Source: Coemansia sp. RSA 1804
Lineage: Eukaryota > Kickxellomycota > Kickxellomycetes > Kickxellales > Kickxellaceae
Direction of reading: 5' to 3'
DNA length: 44,680 nucleotides
NCBI GenBank assembly: GCA_027578815.1
Contig: JANBTH010000051.1
Span: forward strand, 1-44,680
This document shows positions 1 through 9,630 of this stretch, in pieces. The notes beneath the pieces were generated by a model. It saw nothing but the letters and a program-made list of their open reading frames with translations. It did not search any database and was not told the DNA's origin. Both the position numbers and the translations under genes were made by a program. Numbering within the stretch: the first letter of the stretch is position 1; each line of letters starts with the position of its first letter.

Positions 1-823
1 CTCGCTTCTACCAAACAAGAGGGAATAGAAAAGAAGCTTCTTTTCCTTCCATAGTCCTTCTGGTTTCTTGCGTCCACATTTTTCACATTTCATAACAATA
101 ATAAACAGCATTTATTCACTTTCCATGTTTTGAACACTTTTCTCTTCTGTTTTTGTTTCAACTGTTGTGGATATATTCTATTTATACGACCTTTTTCTTC
201 TTCTTGTTCTCATTCCTAGGACTGAGTATACATACTACTGGGGTATTTCTGCTGCTGTTGCTGCTGTTTCCTTCGTTGTTGCATGCGTAGCAGTTCGTTG
301 CTTGTATTGTTGTAGTACTGCTTGTCCATCAAGATAAAAAGCTGCTGGCCGGCTTTTGAAACGCAAAAGAACAACGCCTGTCTACAAACCTGGCGTGTGC
401 TGTACATATATACATATTATATAGCTGGGTATACATACGGCATTACCTTGAGGCTGCCTACCCACCATCTTATTCTACTTGTATCCCTACATATCCATCC
501 CTTTGTTCGCTATTAGATAGAGCCAGCCGGTCTCCCCTATCTATCAACGTCTTCTAGAGTCTGGGGGCTGAAAAGAAAAGAAAAATAGACAACCCTCTTG
601 TCTTGATCAACCAAGACTGCTATTGAGCCTATTAGTTTTTTCCGGCCAATCACACGCCACGCTTGCACCCCCTTTTTATTTCCTATTCTTTGGGCTTTTT
701 GTGTAAAGAGCAAAGTCGAGCTGACTTTACCTGACCAGACCTGACATCCTGAGCTCAGTAGTCAATTAGCAGCAAACAACAGCCACCTGTGCAAAAACAT
801 ATACAACGCAGACCAAGGCCAGA
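1..823. other. 5' flank of the Nox-type gene
   Basis: No convincing gene. There is a CCAAT box at 646-650, about 175 bases before the ATG at 824, which could be a promoter element of the downstream gene. On the minus strand, 407 to 216 is a 63-codon ATG frame ending in a Gln-rich tail (six consecutive Gln). It could be a tiny gene or a last exon of something, but nothing else supports it (confidence about 0.15). Confidence 0.4.
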
Positions 824-2914
824 ATGTCTACGTTTGAGGCTAAGTACAACGGCGCATCAGCTCCATCAGGACGGCCGATGACGAGCGGCGCAAAAGGCGG
901 CGACGATGACAGCGGCGCACATGCACTGACCCGGCGTGCAAGTCTGCTGACACGCAACCGTGCGTTTGACGGATACCGAATCACAGACTGGCGCAGTCGG
1001 GCTAGCAAGAGGGGCGGGATGTTCAGCCTGGCATTCCAGCCGCCAGAGATAACGCTGCGACGTGTGCTGTTCATCGGGCTGTGGATAGGCATCCAGCTCA
1101 TTGTGCTGATATACAAGTGGGTATCGGTTGGGCAGACATCTACCACGCTCACGGGATTCGCGCAGGCGTCGATGAGCTGCATGATGCTGAGCATCTCGGC
1201 AATCTTCCTGTTCATGTCGCCGACGCTGCTGGAGCTGCTCCGGCGCACAATCATTCCGCGGTATGTGTCGATCGAGAAGAACGTACATGCACACAAAGTG
1301 GCATCGTACACGACGCTGTTCTGGATCGTGTGCCACGTGGTGACGTACTACTACATCTTCCACACGGCGGCGGCAAAGTCAAAGGGCAAGGTGACGTTTG
1401 CCAGCAAGCTGTTCGGGTCGACGCTGGGAAAGACGGGACATGCGCTGATCTTCTTGTTCTTCTTCCTGTTTGTCACGTGCATCCCGTATATCCGCAGGCG
1501 GTTCTACGAGGTGTTCTACCTGATGCACCACTTGTTTTTGCCGTGCATTGTGCTGCTGTTCATCCATGGCAGCGCCCGCTCGTTCCAGTGGTACCTGATT
1601 GGGCCGGGCGTCATCTACGTGGTGGACCGGGCCTACCGACTGGTGCGGTCGCGCGCCAAGCGGCCACGCATCCTCAGCGTGATCCAGCATCCGTCCAGCG
1701 TGATTGAGATCAAGATCGAGAAGCGCGGGATGCGGTTCCAGGTCGGACAGTACATCTACCTGAATGTGCCGTCGATCTCGTGGCTGGAATGGCATCCGTT
1801 TACGCTGACCAGCGCGCCAGAAGAGGACGAGCTGTCGGTGCACATCTGGGTGGGCGGCGACTGGACGCGCAAGCTTGTGGCGCTGATGCAGAGATCTGCG
1901 GTGCAGACGCTGGATGCGGCGGACTCGCTACGTCTGCGCGGAGCCGACGCAACGTCAATGTACTCGGCGCACAGCGGCGGCAAGAAGTCCGGGTTTACGG
2001 AGCGGCTGGCGGACGCGAAGAACACGCCCGACGACCCGGCGCATCCGGCGACACTGAGCGCGCTGGCGGACCAGGAGCTGGTGCTGCATCATCTGCGCGG
2101 CGAAATTGACCCGACATCGGGACTGCCGAAGCCGGGTGTGATGTCGCAGTTCAACACCGCAGAGCAGCAGAGGCAGCGGCAGAGGAGCGGCAGCAGCGCA
2201 ACGTACCGGCCGTGGTCGCGAGTGGGACGCAACAGCATGGTGCTGGCGGACCGCATGCCGCCCGAGATCGAGTACGGACTGTCGGGCCCGTACATTGACA
2301 TGGAGAAGTGCGCGCGCGTGGCCGACACGCAGCCGCTGGCGAATCTGCCGACCATCATGGTTGACGGTCCGTACGGCGCACCCACGCAGCAGGTCTTCGA
2401 CTACGAGCACGTGATCCTGGTGGGCGGCGGCATTGGCGTGACGCCGATGAGCTCCGTGCTGAAGAGCCTGTACTACCAGCTGACGGCGGCGCCGTACATG
2501 CGGCGCGTCAAGAAGGTGTACTTTCTGTGGGTGTGCCGCGACATCCAGGCGCTGGAGTGGTTCCAGGATCTGCTGCTGGCGCTGGACGAGGAGGACATTG
2601 GCGACACGCTGGAGATCCGCACGTACCTGACTGGCCAGCTGTCGGTTGACCAGATCCGCAACATTGCGCTGTACCAGGATCCCAACGGCCCCGATGCCGT
2701 GACTGGTCTGTACCGCAGCCCAACGTACTACGGCCGCCCCAACTTTGACAACATCTTCGAGGACATTGGCATGCGCACGCCTGGGTCCGACATCGGCGTC
2801 TTCTTCTGCGGGCCCAAGCCCATGGGCCGGACGCTGCGCAAGATCTCGCGCAAGTGGACAAAGAACTTCAAGTACAGCTCCACGCGGTTTGTCTTCCACA
2901 AGGAGAACTTTTAG
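824..2914 (+). CDS. NADPH oxidase (Nox/gp91phox-type flavocytochrome) with a long insertion
   Basis: Membrane flavocytochrome expected to pass electrons from NADPH through FAD and two haems to oxygen, producing superoxide on the far side of the membrane. 696 aa, single exon. It has a disordered N-terminus (1-65), then a ferric-reductase-type membrane domain. Both haem pairs are visible: H157/H171, spaced 14 after 'AHK', and H235/H248 in 'MHHLF...FIHG', spaced 13 as in gp91phox. The FAD site 'EWHPFTLTSAPEED' lies near 320-335, the NADPH site 'GGGIGVTP' near 533 and 'CGPKPMG' near 661. There are no EF hands, so it is not the calcium-regulated type. Odd: about 130 residues of low-complexity sequence (about 370-500) separate the FAD-binding half from 'VDGPYGAPTQ', where usual Nox proteins (about 550 aa) have only a short link. 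Codons are strongly G/C-ending. It runs tail-to-tail with the dioxygenase gene, 87 bases apart. The alternative, a ferric reductase, is less likely given the gp91phox-like 'EWHPFTLTSAP'. Confidence 0.88.
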   Translation: MSTFEAKYNGASAPSGRPMTSGAKGGDDDSGAHALTRRASLLTRNRAFDGYRITDWRSRASKRGGMFSLAFQPPEITLRRVLFIGLWIGIQLIVLIYKWVSVGQTSTTLTGFAQASMSCMMLSISAIFLFMSPTLLELLRRTIIPRYVSIEKNVHAHKVASYTTLFWIVCHVVTYYYIFHTAAAKSKGKVTFASKLFGSTLGKTGHALIFLFFFLFVTCIPYIRRRFYEVFYLMHHLFLPCIVLLFIHGSARSFQWYLIGPGVIYVVDRAYRLVRSRAKRPRILSVIQHPSSVIEIKIEKRGMRFQVGQYIYLNVPSISWLEWHPFTLTSAPEEDELSVHIWVGGDWTRKLVALMQRSAVQTLDAADSLRLRGADATSMYSAHSGGKKSGFTERLADAKNTPDDPAHPATLSALADQELVLHHLRGEIDPTSGLPKPGVMSQFNTAEQQRQRQRSGSSATYRPWSRVGRNSMVLADRMPPEIEYGLSGPYIDMEKCARVADTQPLANLPTIMVDGPYGAPTQQVFDYEHVILVGGGIGVTPMSSVLKSLYYQLTAAPYMRRVKKVYFLWVCRDIQALEWFQDLLLALDEEDIGDTLEIRTYLTGQLSVDQIRNIALYQDPNGPDAVTGLYRSPTYYGRPNFDNIFEDIGMRTPGSDIGVFFCGPKPMGRTLRKISRKWTKNFKYSSTRFVFHKENF

Positions 2915-2968
2915 GAAAGGTTGTTCACCACCACCACCACATGTGGGAAGTGTACGCTATGTTTGCCA

Positions 2969-2978
2969 AATAAATAAA
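2969..2978 (+). terminator. Poly(A) signal of the Nox-type gene
   Basis: Two overlapping AATAAA hexamers about 55 bases after the stop codon, in an A-rich stretch. The convergent neighbour's stop codon lies only about 25 bases further on, so the two 3' UTRs must be very short or overlap. Confidence 0.5.
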
Positions 2979-3001
2979 CAAATAACTATATAAACACTCC
3001 C

Positions 3002-4843
3002 CTACGCCGCACCGTCGCTGCCATTATCACTGTCGCTGTCATTGCCACTGTCGTTGTCGCCAACCGCATACTCGCAGCTCACGTCCCAGCGCGACCCGGG
3101 CGCCGATGCGCTGACGTATTTCACAAACTTGACCACCGACGGTTCGCGCAGCGCAATCGTCAGCGTGTTCCATGCCGCCGGCGTCGTCAGCAGAATCCCA
3201 TCGTCGCCGTCGCCTTCGCCATCGCCACCTGTCTGCCTGTAAATGCTGCCGTCATTGGAGGCATTTTCATTGCCCCCGTCGATGTAGCACTGGTACCCGC
3301 CGACTACGCCGTCAGCCCAGCGCTGGGCGTCGTGCGCAAGACACAGCGTAGCGTCCAGCGTCGTCGATGCCGTACCGTCGGGTGTTGCCAGCGTGTAGTC
3401 CAGTCCCGGCCTGAACCGCCGTACCATGGTGCGCTGTGCAGACGGCGCAAGGGTGGTGACGCGCTCCAGCCACCGCGCAAACGCACCCGACGCAAACAGT
3501 TCGTCCCGCAGCCTGCCAAGGAGGTCAGATGCCAGCCGCTCCGCCTCGGGTGATGTGTCGGACGTCGACGAAGCAGCGTCCAGCCTCAAGAAGCGCCGGA
3601 TGACTGGCGGCCCAAACGCGCTCCATTGTCCGCGCTCGCCGGTGCCGTGCGGCAGAATTGGTGCTGCGCTGCCTCCGTCGCCAGTGCCTGCTCCGTCGTG
3701 CAGATCCACTGCGCGCAGCCATCCAGAGAGAGCGCTGGCCGTTTCTGTGCTCAAAAAGCCTGCGAGCTGGATGTGCGAGTCTTCCGCGAATCGGTCGGCT
3801 ATTTGGCGCATGATCTTCGGGTCCAAGTAGTCGCGATTGATGTATCGCGCCAGCTCATCTTCATCTTGTGTTGCGCCTGCTTCACCGGGGTATGCCGAAA
3901 AGTCCTCTCCTGCCAAGCCTGCCGCCCGTTGGCGCTTGGCTTCAATCTGGCCCAGTGTCGAGACTGCGCCCGACTGCCACAGGCGCTGCATCTGGTCGGC
4001 ACGGTATCCAGGTTCGCCGGGCTGCGGAAAGTGGAACCAGCCCTGGATGCTGAGCCGCTCCTTGCCAGCACCTGCAACCTCCTCGACCGAGTGGTGGCTC
4101 TCTCCTGGCAGAACTGTGAACAGAACCATCTGATTCCACCGCGGCGCCAGCCGACGCGTAGGAGACACCGCCGGCGCCCACGATGTCTCGCTCGCACGCG
4201 GATACAGCTCCAAATGGCCGCCATCTTCAGGCGCCCATCCGCGGCCGTCGTTGATCTCCGGATCTGCCAGGTATATGATGTACGACACGCGACGGTCACC
4301 AATCACGTCGTCGTGGAGAAGCAGATGGTCGCCCTGCTTGTACCTGTTGGTGCTCATGTCCGTGCGCGACCCAGACAGCGGTCCGCACCCGGTGACGTGC
4401 GAAACAAGGTCACGGAACTGCTGCGAGTAGATGGCGTCACGCAATCGCTGCAGACACGGCAGCTGCTGCCTCTCGTCCTCGGGAAGTCCGTCCAGATTGG
4501 CCAGATCGCCCGACTGGTGGTACTTGAAGATATCCGTCTCCTTTTGCGTGAAGTGGAGTCGTTCCATCATCTCCCGCCGCACGCCCTGAAGCAGCTCCTC
4601 GCTGCAGAACGGCGCTATGCTGATGTGCGGGAACGGCTTGGCTGCTGCAAACTCGCTGCCCATCTCGTCTGCCCTGCCAAATAGTCCCCTCTCAAAGCAT
4701 GCCTCTGCGTCAAACCGTTCGTGTGCTCCTGTGCGTGATCGTTTTGCCTTCGTTCCGTCTACAACGTTGCTGCTACTGCCGCTGCTGCTGCCGCTGATGC
4801 TTCTGCTTCGCCTGCCTGCTCTGCTATCTTCCTCAGCCGCCAT
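3002..4843 (-). CDS. TPA1: Tpa1/Ofd1-type 2-oxoglutarate- and iron-dependent prolyl hydroxylase
   Basis: Member of the Tpa1/Ofd1/OGFOD1 family, which hydroxylates a proline of ribosomal protein uS12. Yeast Tpa1 affects translation termination and fission yeast Ofd1 takes part in oxygen sensing. 613 aa from the ATG at 4843 (GTGATGGCGG context), near the roughly 640 aa of yeast Tpa1. The open frame extends 22 codons further, but only to a GTG. After a Ser/Arg-rich N-terminus comes the catalytic double-stranded helix domain: iron ligands H177-x-D179 ('LLHDDV'), distal His near 251 in 'SHHSVEEV' and the 2-oxoglutarate Arg near 263 in 'RLSIQGWFHFP'. The second, non-catalytic domain follows ('YLDPKIMRQIADRF') and the protein ends in an acidic Asp/Asn/Ser tract. 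The gene is GC-rich like its convergent Nox-type neighbour. The large antisense frames here are shadows of its codon bias. Confidence 0.9.
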   Translation of the reverse strand: MAAEEDSRAGRRSRSISGSSSGSSSNVVDGTKAKRSRTGAHERFDAEACFERGLFGRADEMGSEFAAAKPFPHISIAPFCSEELLQGVRREMMERLHFTQKETDIFKYHQSGDLANLDGLPEDERQQLPCLQRLRDAIYSQQFRDLVSHVTGCGPLSGSRTDMSTNRYKQGDHLLLHDDVIGDRRVSYIIYLADPEINDGRGWAPEDGGHLELYPRASETSWAPAVSPTRRLAPRWNQMVLFTVLPGESHHSVEEVAGAGKERLSIQGWFHFPQPGEPGYRADQMQRLWQSGAVSTLGQIEAKRQRAAGLAGEDFSAYPGEAGATQDEDELARYINRDYLDPKIMRQIADRFAEDSHIQLAGFLSTETASALSGWLRAVDLHDGAGTGDGGSAAPILPHGTGERGQWSAFGPPVIRRFLRLDAASSTSDTSPEAERLASDLLGRLRDELFASGAFARWLERVTTLAPSAQRTMVRRFRPGLDYTLATPDGTASTTLDATLCLAHDAQRWADGVVGGYQCYIDGGNENASNDGSIYRQTGGDGEGDGDDGILLTTPAAWNTLTIALREPSVVKFVKYVSASAPGSRWDVSCEYAVGDNDSGNDSDSDNGSDGAA

Positions 4844-5334
4844 CACTGTGTGTCTCCTTCTCTTGCGTACGGTGTAGTGTGCTGCCTCGTCCAAAGGTGC
4901 AAAGCCCACAATTTGCTCAACCCAAATTCCGCGAGAGCTTATACAATCCGTAGACTCGAGTCTATTCTATACTTCTATTAACGCTAAATAAGCTGTATAA
5001 CAATCACAAATAAAAAATTTTACTTTTGAAAAGAAAGGTAAAAAAAGCTTACAATCCTATTTTTGTGCATATTATAAGCATCTGCACATGGAATTGTTGC
5101 TTCCATGTGTCCAAGAGCATCTTCCTCTCGTTTGACACCAACTCCCTTTTTCTACCTTTCTCTACCCTGCTATTGACACGCTGCACCTTTTATTTCTTTT
5201 CTTGCACCTCTCCCCCGTTTTCCCCTCATTTTTGCTGCCCGTTATATTGAACGCTAAAACTCAACATAGTACATCCTTCACACCCCCTTCTCCATACCTC
5301 CCTAGCAGAAGATCAGGCAAAAGAAGGGGAAGCC
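4844..5334. promoter_or_regulatory. Divergent intergenic region
   Basis: About 490 bases between the 5' ends of the Tpa1-type gene (-) and the coiled-coil/RS gene (+). It is AT-rich near 4985-5040 and pyrimidine-rich from 5140 to the ATG at 5335, as in many fungal promoters. No specific operator is recognised. Confidence 0.4.
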
Positions 5335-7851
5335 ATGGCCCTGGAGGCACGTCTTGTCGATCTGACAAAGGCGCTTAGGACTGAGCGTTCCAGAGTTTTT
5401 AGCCTTGAACACCGCACATCGCAGCTGGAGTCGCAAATGATGTCCTTCAAAACCTTAGTTCTCGGTGTTATGCGCCAGAGCATCCATCAGCTGGAGCAAG
5501 GGCTTGCGATCTACGAACCTGGCGATTCTTCCGCCCTGACTCCCTTAACCACTGCCACCACCGCCACCACCACGCTTGCACAGAGGAGGTCCATCTCGCC
5601 TGTCCTAGACCATTCCTCCAACAACCAGAAGCACGATCCTGAATCATCTGGTGAACTACGACGTCCTGGCAACAAGACGGAGGAAGAGGAGGCTTTATGG
5701 AACCCCCCTAAACCTCACTCTTCCAAAATCCCTACTAATTGTCGTTCTAACAATAAAGATTACAAGACCAATTTGGATTTTAAACTGTCGGCTGCCTCGC
5801 CCAGCCCGAAGGAGAACGCCACAGACAATCCCAAGAACAATGCCTCGCCACGGTACGGAAGCGAGCCTGGTCAGATAAACGACTGTGGAAATATATCACT
5901 GTTCTCCAAAGACAACGACAACGCCAGCGACGATCTCCACCGTCCGTTCCGTCAGCTTCCCAAGCGCTGCACTTCGGCTCCACGTCCAACCAAGGAAAAG
6001 GCCGCAAGATCTCATCCCAACACCCCTATGCAAACCGCTTTTGCCAAAAAGAACGGCAATCCCAATTGCACTCCCGTCTACGCAAGGGATTGTGAGTCGG
6101 GCCATGGCATGGATCCTGAAAGTCCCAGACATAGACGTGGGAGCATTCGGTACGACACCGTGGATTCGAAAGACGCGGGTCCTGCTGGTGGAGGTAGAAT
6201 CAGATCAACCGACTACAACGACCGCGAAATGGACAGAGATACAAGACATGGCCGGGCAGCAGACGCGTACCATGGCAGAAACATGCATGGAGATGGCAGC
6301 AGAAGCAGATCAAGGAGTCGAGTTAGAAAAAGAAGCTTGGAATACGAGTCTTGGAAATCCAACCACGATTACCCTGGTCGCAGAAGAGCCGAACGTAGCC
6401 GCAGCCCTGGGTACGACAATCCTCGTAGAGGCTCTAGAGATAACAGGGCTCAGTTCAACAACTATTCTCCAAAGACAAAACAACAAAGACACGGGTATCC
6501 AACCTCGGATGCACTGCGTGAGCTGGAGCATGATCTAAAAGCCCGGATGCAGCAAGTGGGTGATGGTAGGCGCAACCGCTCTAATTACAACGATTCAATT
6601 AACATGGATTCGGGCGCATTATCTGGCTGGGATACGGGCCATAACAATGACAGCATTGACACTGGCGGTTGGGCTATATTCCCATGTGAGAACGAGAATG
6701 AAAAGAAAGAAGATGACAAGATGATTGCAACTAGTGTTATGCCCAGGTCAATACACCGAATCATGAACAATAAGCCCATTTCTTCGGTTGATAAAGTCCT
6801 TTCATGGAGGAAAAGTTCAAGTGTTGGTAAACCAGAGCCTGCCGACAGCGCAGGCACCCAGATGCAGCCATTGTCGGACAGCAGTAGCGATGGCGTTAAC
6901 AGCATAATAGACGGCCAAGGAATGGAAAGCAGATCGGATACAAGCAACAACTCCCACCCCAGAGTTCATGAAAGCATTAGCTTTGCCGATGTAGCTAATG
7001 GAAAGGAGGACGATGACGATGATGACGATGATCCATTGGTATTCCTTGGATCCAGGTCATTCCAGGCAGAAAAGGCCAAATCGATGTTGTTTGACTCTGC
7101 AGGAACGCCGCTTACCACAGAGCACCTGGCGCCCTTGTGGAAGGCAAGTACATGGATCCCGTTCGAAAGCCTTCACCGGCTGTATATGGAGCATTATAAG
7201 ACAGAATTGTGGACCGTGGAAACACGCAAGAAAATTCGTTCGCTATTGCCAAAACTCCCCAACATCTCTGAAAGGCACTCGTACGTTAACGGCAGAGACT
7301 ATACCCTCCTGTTTATGGGCGGCAACCATCTCAAGAACCCAAAGGCATACCAGCGTGTGTTTGTCCGTTCACAGCTTGAAGAACCTGTGCTTTTCTTCTT
7401 TTTAACAACCAGCGTATACTGGCCACTGGAGCTTGCACAGGCTGAAATCATTTGCAGAATGTGGGCTGACGAGTTCCACGACTCGCCAGCAAACCTCAAG
7501 ACGGTCAAACGCAGTGACGGGTCCGAGGAGAAGAAATGGTTTGAGATGAAGGCGCTTTGGGAGGCAGCTATTAAGTGGTTGAAGGATCTTGCGCAGGCCG
7601 TGTCTACCCTGGGATGCAAGTACATGCTCAACAAGCTGCCGAACTGGGGAAGCGCGGCTGATACATCCATGTTTGCAAACGAGTACGGGTCGGCAGGTTA
7701 CATGTCTCGCGATCCAGATGCAGATCTGGTGTGTGGCCTAAGCAGAGAAGAGTTGCTTGGAGTCATAAGAATGATGCCTGTGCTTTTGCAGACCCAGCTC
7801 TCAAAAGCCAACATGCAAAGACTAGTGGACGAGATTTCAATGCCAATGTAG
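5335..7851 (+). CDS. Coiled-coil, Arg/Ser-rich protein of unknown function
   Basis: I do not recognise a named family. 838 aa, single exon. The start has a textbook context (AGCCATGG). Residues 1-60 predict a coiled coil ('LVDLTKALRTERSRVFSLEHR'). Residues 61-555 are low-complexity: Asn/Ser/Thr-rich, with an Arg/Ser-rich block near 300-375 ('SRSRSRSRVRKRS', 'RRAERSRSPGYDN') like RNA-processing proteins. An acidic run of eight Asp sits near 560. Residues about 575-838 look folded, with Trp, Leu and aromatic patterning and a 'FDSAGTPLTTEHL' start. The RS block suggests a nuclear, possibly RNA-linked role, but that is inference. The plan (coiled coil, RS-rich middle, C-terminal domain) is repeated in the gene at 18214-21084, and the C-terminal regions share scattered residues. 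Confidence 0.85.
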   Translation: MALEARLVDLTKALRTERSRVFSLEHRTSQLESQMMSFKTLVLGVMRQSIHQLEQGLAIYEPGDSSALTPLTTATTATTTLAQRRSISPVLDHSSNNQKHDPESSGELRRPGNKTEEEEALWNPPKPHSSKIPTNCRSNNKDYKTNLDFKLSAASPSPKENATDNPKNNASPRYGSEPGQINDCGNISLFSKDNDNASDDLHRPFRQLPKRCTSAPRPTKEKAARSHPNTPMQTAFAKKNGNPNCTPVYARDCESGHGMDPESPRHRRGSIRYDTVDSKDAGPAGGGRIRSTDYNDREMDRDTRHGRAADAYHGRNMHGDGSRSRSRSRVRKRSLEYESWKSNHDYPGRRRAERSRSPGYDNPRRGSRDNRAQFNNYSPKTKQQRHGYPTSDALRELEHDLKARMQQVGDGRRNRSNYNDSINMDSGALSGWDTGHNNDSIDTGGWAIFPCENENEKKEDDKMIATSVMPRSIHRIMNNKPISSVDKVLSWRKSSSVGKPEPADSAGTQMQPLSDSSSDGVNSIIDGQGMESRSDTSNNSHPRVHESISFADVANGKEDDDDDDDDPLVFLGSRSFQAEKAKSMLFDSAGTPLTTEHLAPLWKASTWIPFESLHRLYMEHYKTELWTVETRKKIRSLLPKLPNISERHSYVNGRDYTLLFMGGNHLKNPKAYQRVFVRSQLEEPVLFFFLTTSVYWPLELAQAEIICRMWADEFHDSPANLKTVKRSDGSEEKKWFEMKALWEAAIKWLKDLAQAVSTLGCKYMLNKLPNWGSAADTSMFANEYGSAGYMSRDPDADLVCGLSREELLGVIRMMPVLLQTQLSKANMQRLVDEISMPM

Positions 7852-8640
7852 CAGCCGAAGACCCAAGTAGCTTCTGCTAGTATATGCTAAGCGGGGACGG
7901 TTTGGTTGATCTGGGAAAAGACATGTGCTTTTCGGCAGTTGCAGCGTGTATTAGGCGTTGTCGCATTATCAGTTATTTGGCCAGTCCTTGTCTGCGGCTC
8001 TGGCATCTGCTTGTAGCAAGCATGAGCGTGGTTGTTACTGCTGTGCCGCAGTGAACCAGACTGGAATGGAGAAAATGGGGAAAGGCACACAAATGAAACA
8101 AGAAACCACTCCCCTTAAATGCAGACCACAATACAAACATATGGATGTCGCAAACTCTGGGATCCCCAATTTGGTTTTAATTAAAGAAGAATTGCAAAGA
8201 ATGGAGAACATGTTTGTTAGAAGCCATTCTTGCATGAAGAGCGGAAAGAAAAGACGCAGAAACCCACAAAGTCAACGCGTACTATACATGCTTTGCCGCA
8301 TCAGGCAACTTGGAAAAAAAAGTCCGTGGGAGCAAACAAACTCCGCCACAGCATCCACAGCGCATGTGTCTGCGCTTTTCCCATTCTTGCGTTTGAACAT
8401 TTTGCTTTCTTTCATTTTCCTCTTTTTTTATTCCTAGCATTCATTCTTTTCTCCGAGTGTTTCTTTTGCAACACTTGCATTAACTGATTTTTGGATCTAT
8501 CAGCCGTCGCATCCTGTCGCCTCTTTGTGCTAGGCTGATAGAAATTGATTATTAGAACTCTTCTGTTTTGCTAAACACCATCAGAAGACATACAGCACTA
8601 TCGTCAATTGATTGTCTGGGGGCTTATTACAAACAACTAA
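7852..8640. other. Intergenic region
   Basis: No supported gene. A plus-strand open frame (first ATG 8066, to 8437) has Lys/Met-rich and then T-rich low-complexity content that does not look like protein. Pyrimidine-rich DNA at 8400-8470 is probably promoter sequence of the gene at 8641. Confidence 0.35.
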
Positions 8641-9472
8641 ATGGCAGCATTATTAACGTGGGATGCCGCTCCACAGACGTGGTTCTTGTCGGTGTCGCCC
8701 CTGTCTCAGCTTCGAGAGAATTTTTTAGCACGAGGCGCTGTGTTTATTGTATGTTTTCTTGCCATAGGAGCAGTTGGGTTTTGGTACAGAGTAAGAAACA
8801 GCGGGGCACGAGCTGGCACTGGCACAGAGCCTAGATGCATTGCAGAGCAGCCACTGCTTCAAGGAGCGATCGGAGGAAATGGGAACGAGGAGACGGCGGA
8901 TGAGGAGCTAGAGACACAGCGTAGACCAAGAAGTAAGAACATCGGACTAGGAGTACGAGGAATGGTTGCGGCTAGCCGGAACCCACGGAGGTACCACAGC
9001 ATTGCGATACTTACGGACTCAATGCCATTGCTGATGGAGACGTGCGACGAGTTCATTGTCCCAAGGCAGCCGCAAAGAACATTGAGAAAGCACAGTACTA
9101 GCCAGCCGCGCCAGCCTCAGCAGATGAACGAGTCCAGTGCAGACGGAAGGCGTATTGACGCATTTAGCTTGCACCGAACAGACTGTGGTGACAGAGACCA
9201 CAGACGGTTTGCCACTACAAGCGGTGCAGGCGTTGGAAAGTCTGGCGCAGAAAGAGAATGTCGAATGGGTGGCGGAGGACGACGCGTTTTCACGCTTCCG
9301 TCGCTGGCAAGTTCAGCGGCTACTGCGGCTGGCTTCCTTGGAACGTCAGACAGCACCAATGGCATCTCGGCCAACGCACCAGCATCATTATCGGCATCGA
9401 CGGCATGTTCTAGCCGATAGCAATAGCAAGGACGTGGCGGTGGTAATGGGAGTAGAGGTTCTGATATGGTGA
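8641..9472 (+). CDS. Single-pass membrane protein, possibly PEX22-like; two-exon model
   Basis: The ATG at 8641 opens a protein with one membrane segment at about 30-50 ('GAVFIVCFLAIGAVGFWYRV') and a cytosolic part. Read as one exon it ends at 9420 (259 aa), but after about 9125 that frame becomes Gly/Ser/Thr-rich. The +1 frame there reads much more like protein ('LQAVQALESLAQKENVEW'). An intron of 9095-9167 (73 nt, GTACTA...TATTGAC...TTTAG) joins the frames and gives 252 aa. An alternative donor, GTAAGAAC at 8933, with the same acceptor (235 nt) also keeps frame. One N-terminal anchor plus a small alpha/beta domain is the plan of PEX22, the peroxisomal anchor of the Pex4 ubiquitin-conjugating enzyme. 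That resemblance is weak and is a guess. Confidence 0.55.
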
Positions 9473-9630
9473 GGGTGTTTATATGGTAAAAAAGCATTTG
9501 TTTCTAATGTACAAGTAGCGCTGCTGGAGCAGAAGAAGAAATTTCACACTTTGAAAGCTAACTAAAGCGCGCTGCCGAAGATGATAGAGCGGAAATCACA
9601 TTGTTTTCTCTTTTTGGAGATGGGATAAAT

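Noticed and set aside
1955..2899. Minus-strand 314-codon frame within the Nox-type gene
   Set aside because: Arg/His/Val-rich shadow of a GC-rich coding strand that carries intact Nox motifs.
3626..4684. Plus-strand open frame of 352 codons antisense to the Tpa1-type gene
   Set aside because: It lies wholly within the dioxygenase gene, whose motifs are clear. High GC codon bias on one strand opens frames on the other; content is Arg/Leu-rich without any motif.
4844..4909. 22-codon N-terminal extension of the Tpa1-type protein
   Set aside because: It begins at a GTG; the ATG at 4843 has a strong context and gives a normal family length.
7958..8437. Plus-strand frame of 159 codons between the coiled-coil/RS gene and the membrane-protein gene
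   Set aside because: Its start is a TTG; from the first ATG (8066) it is Lys/Met-rich and ends in a T-rich tract, resembling non-coding DNA.
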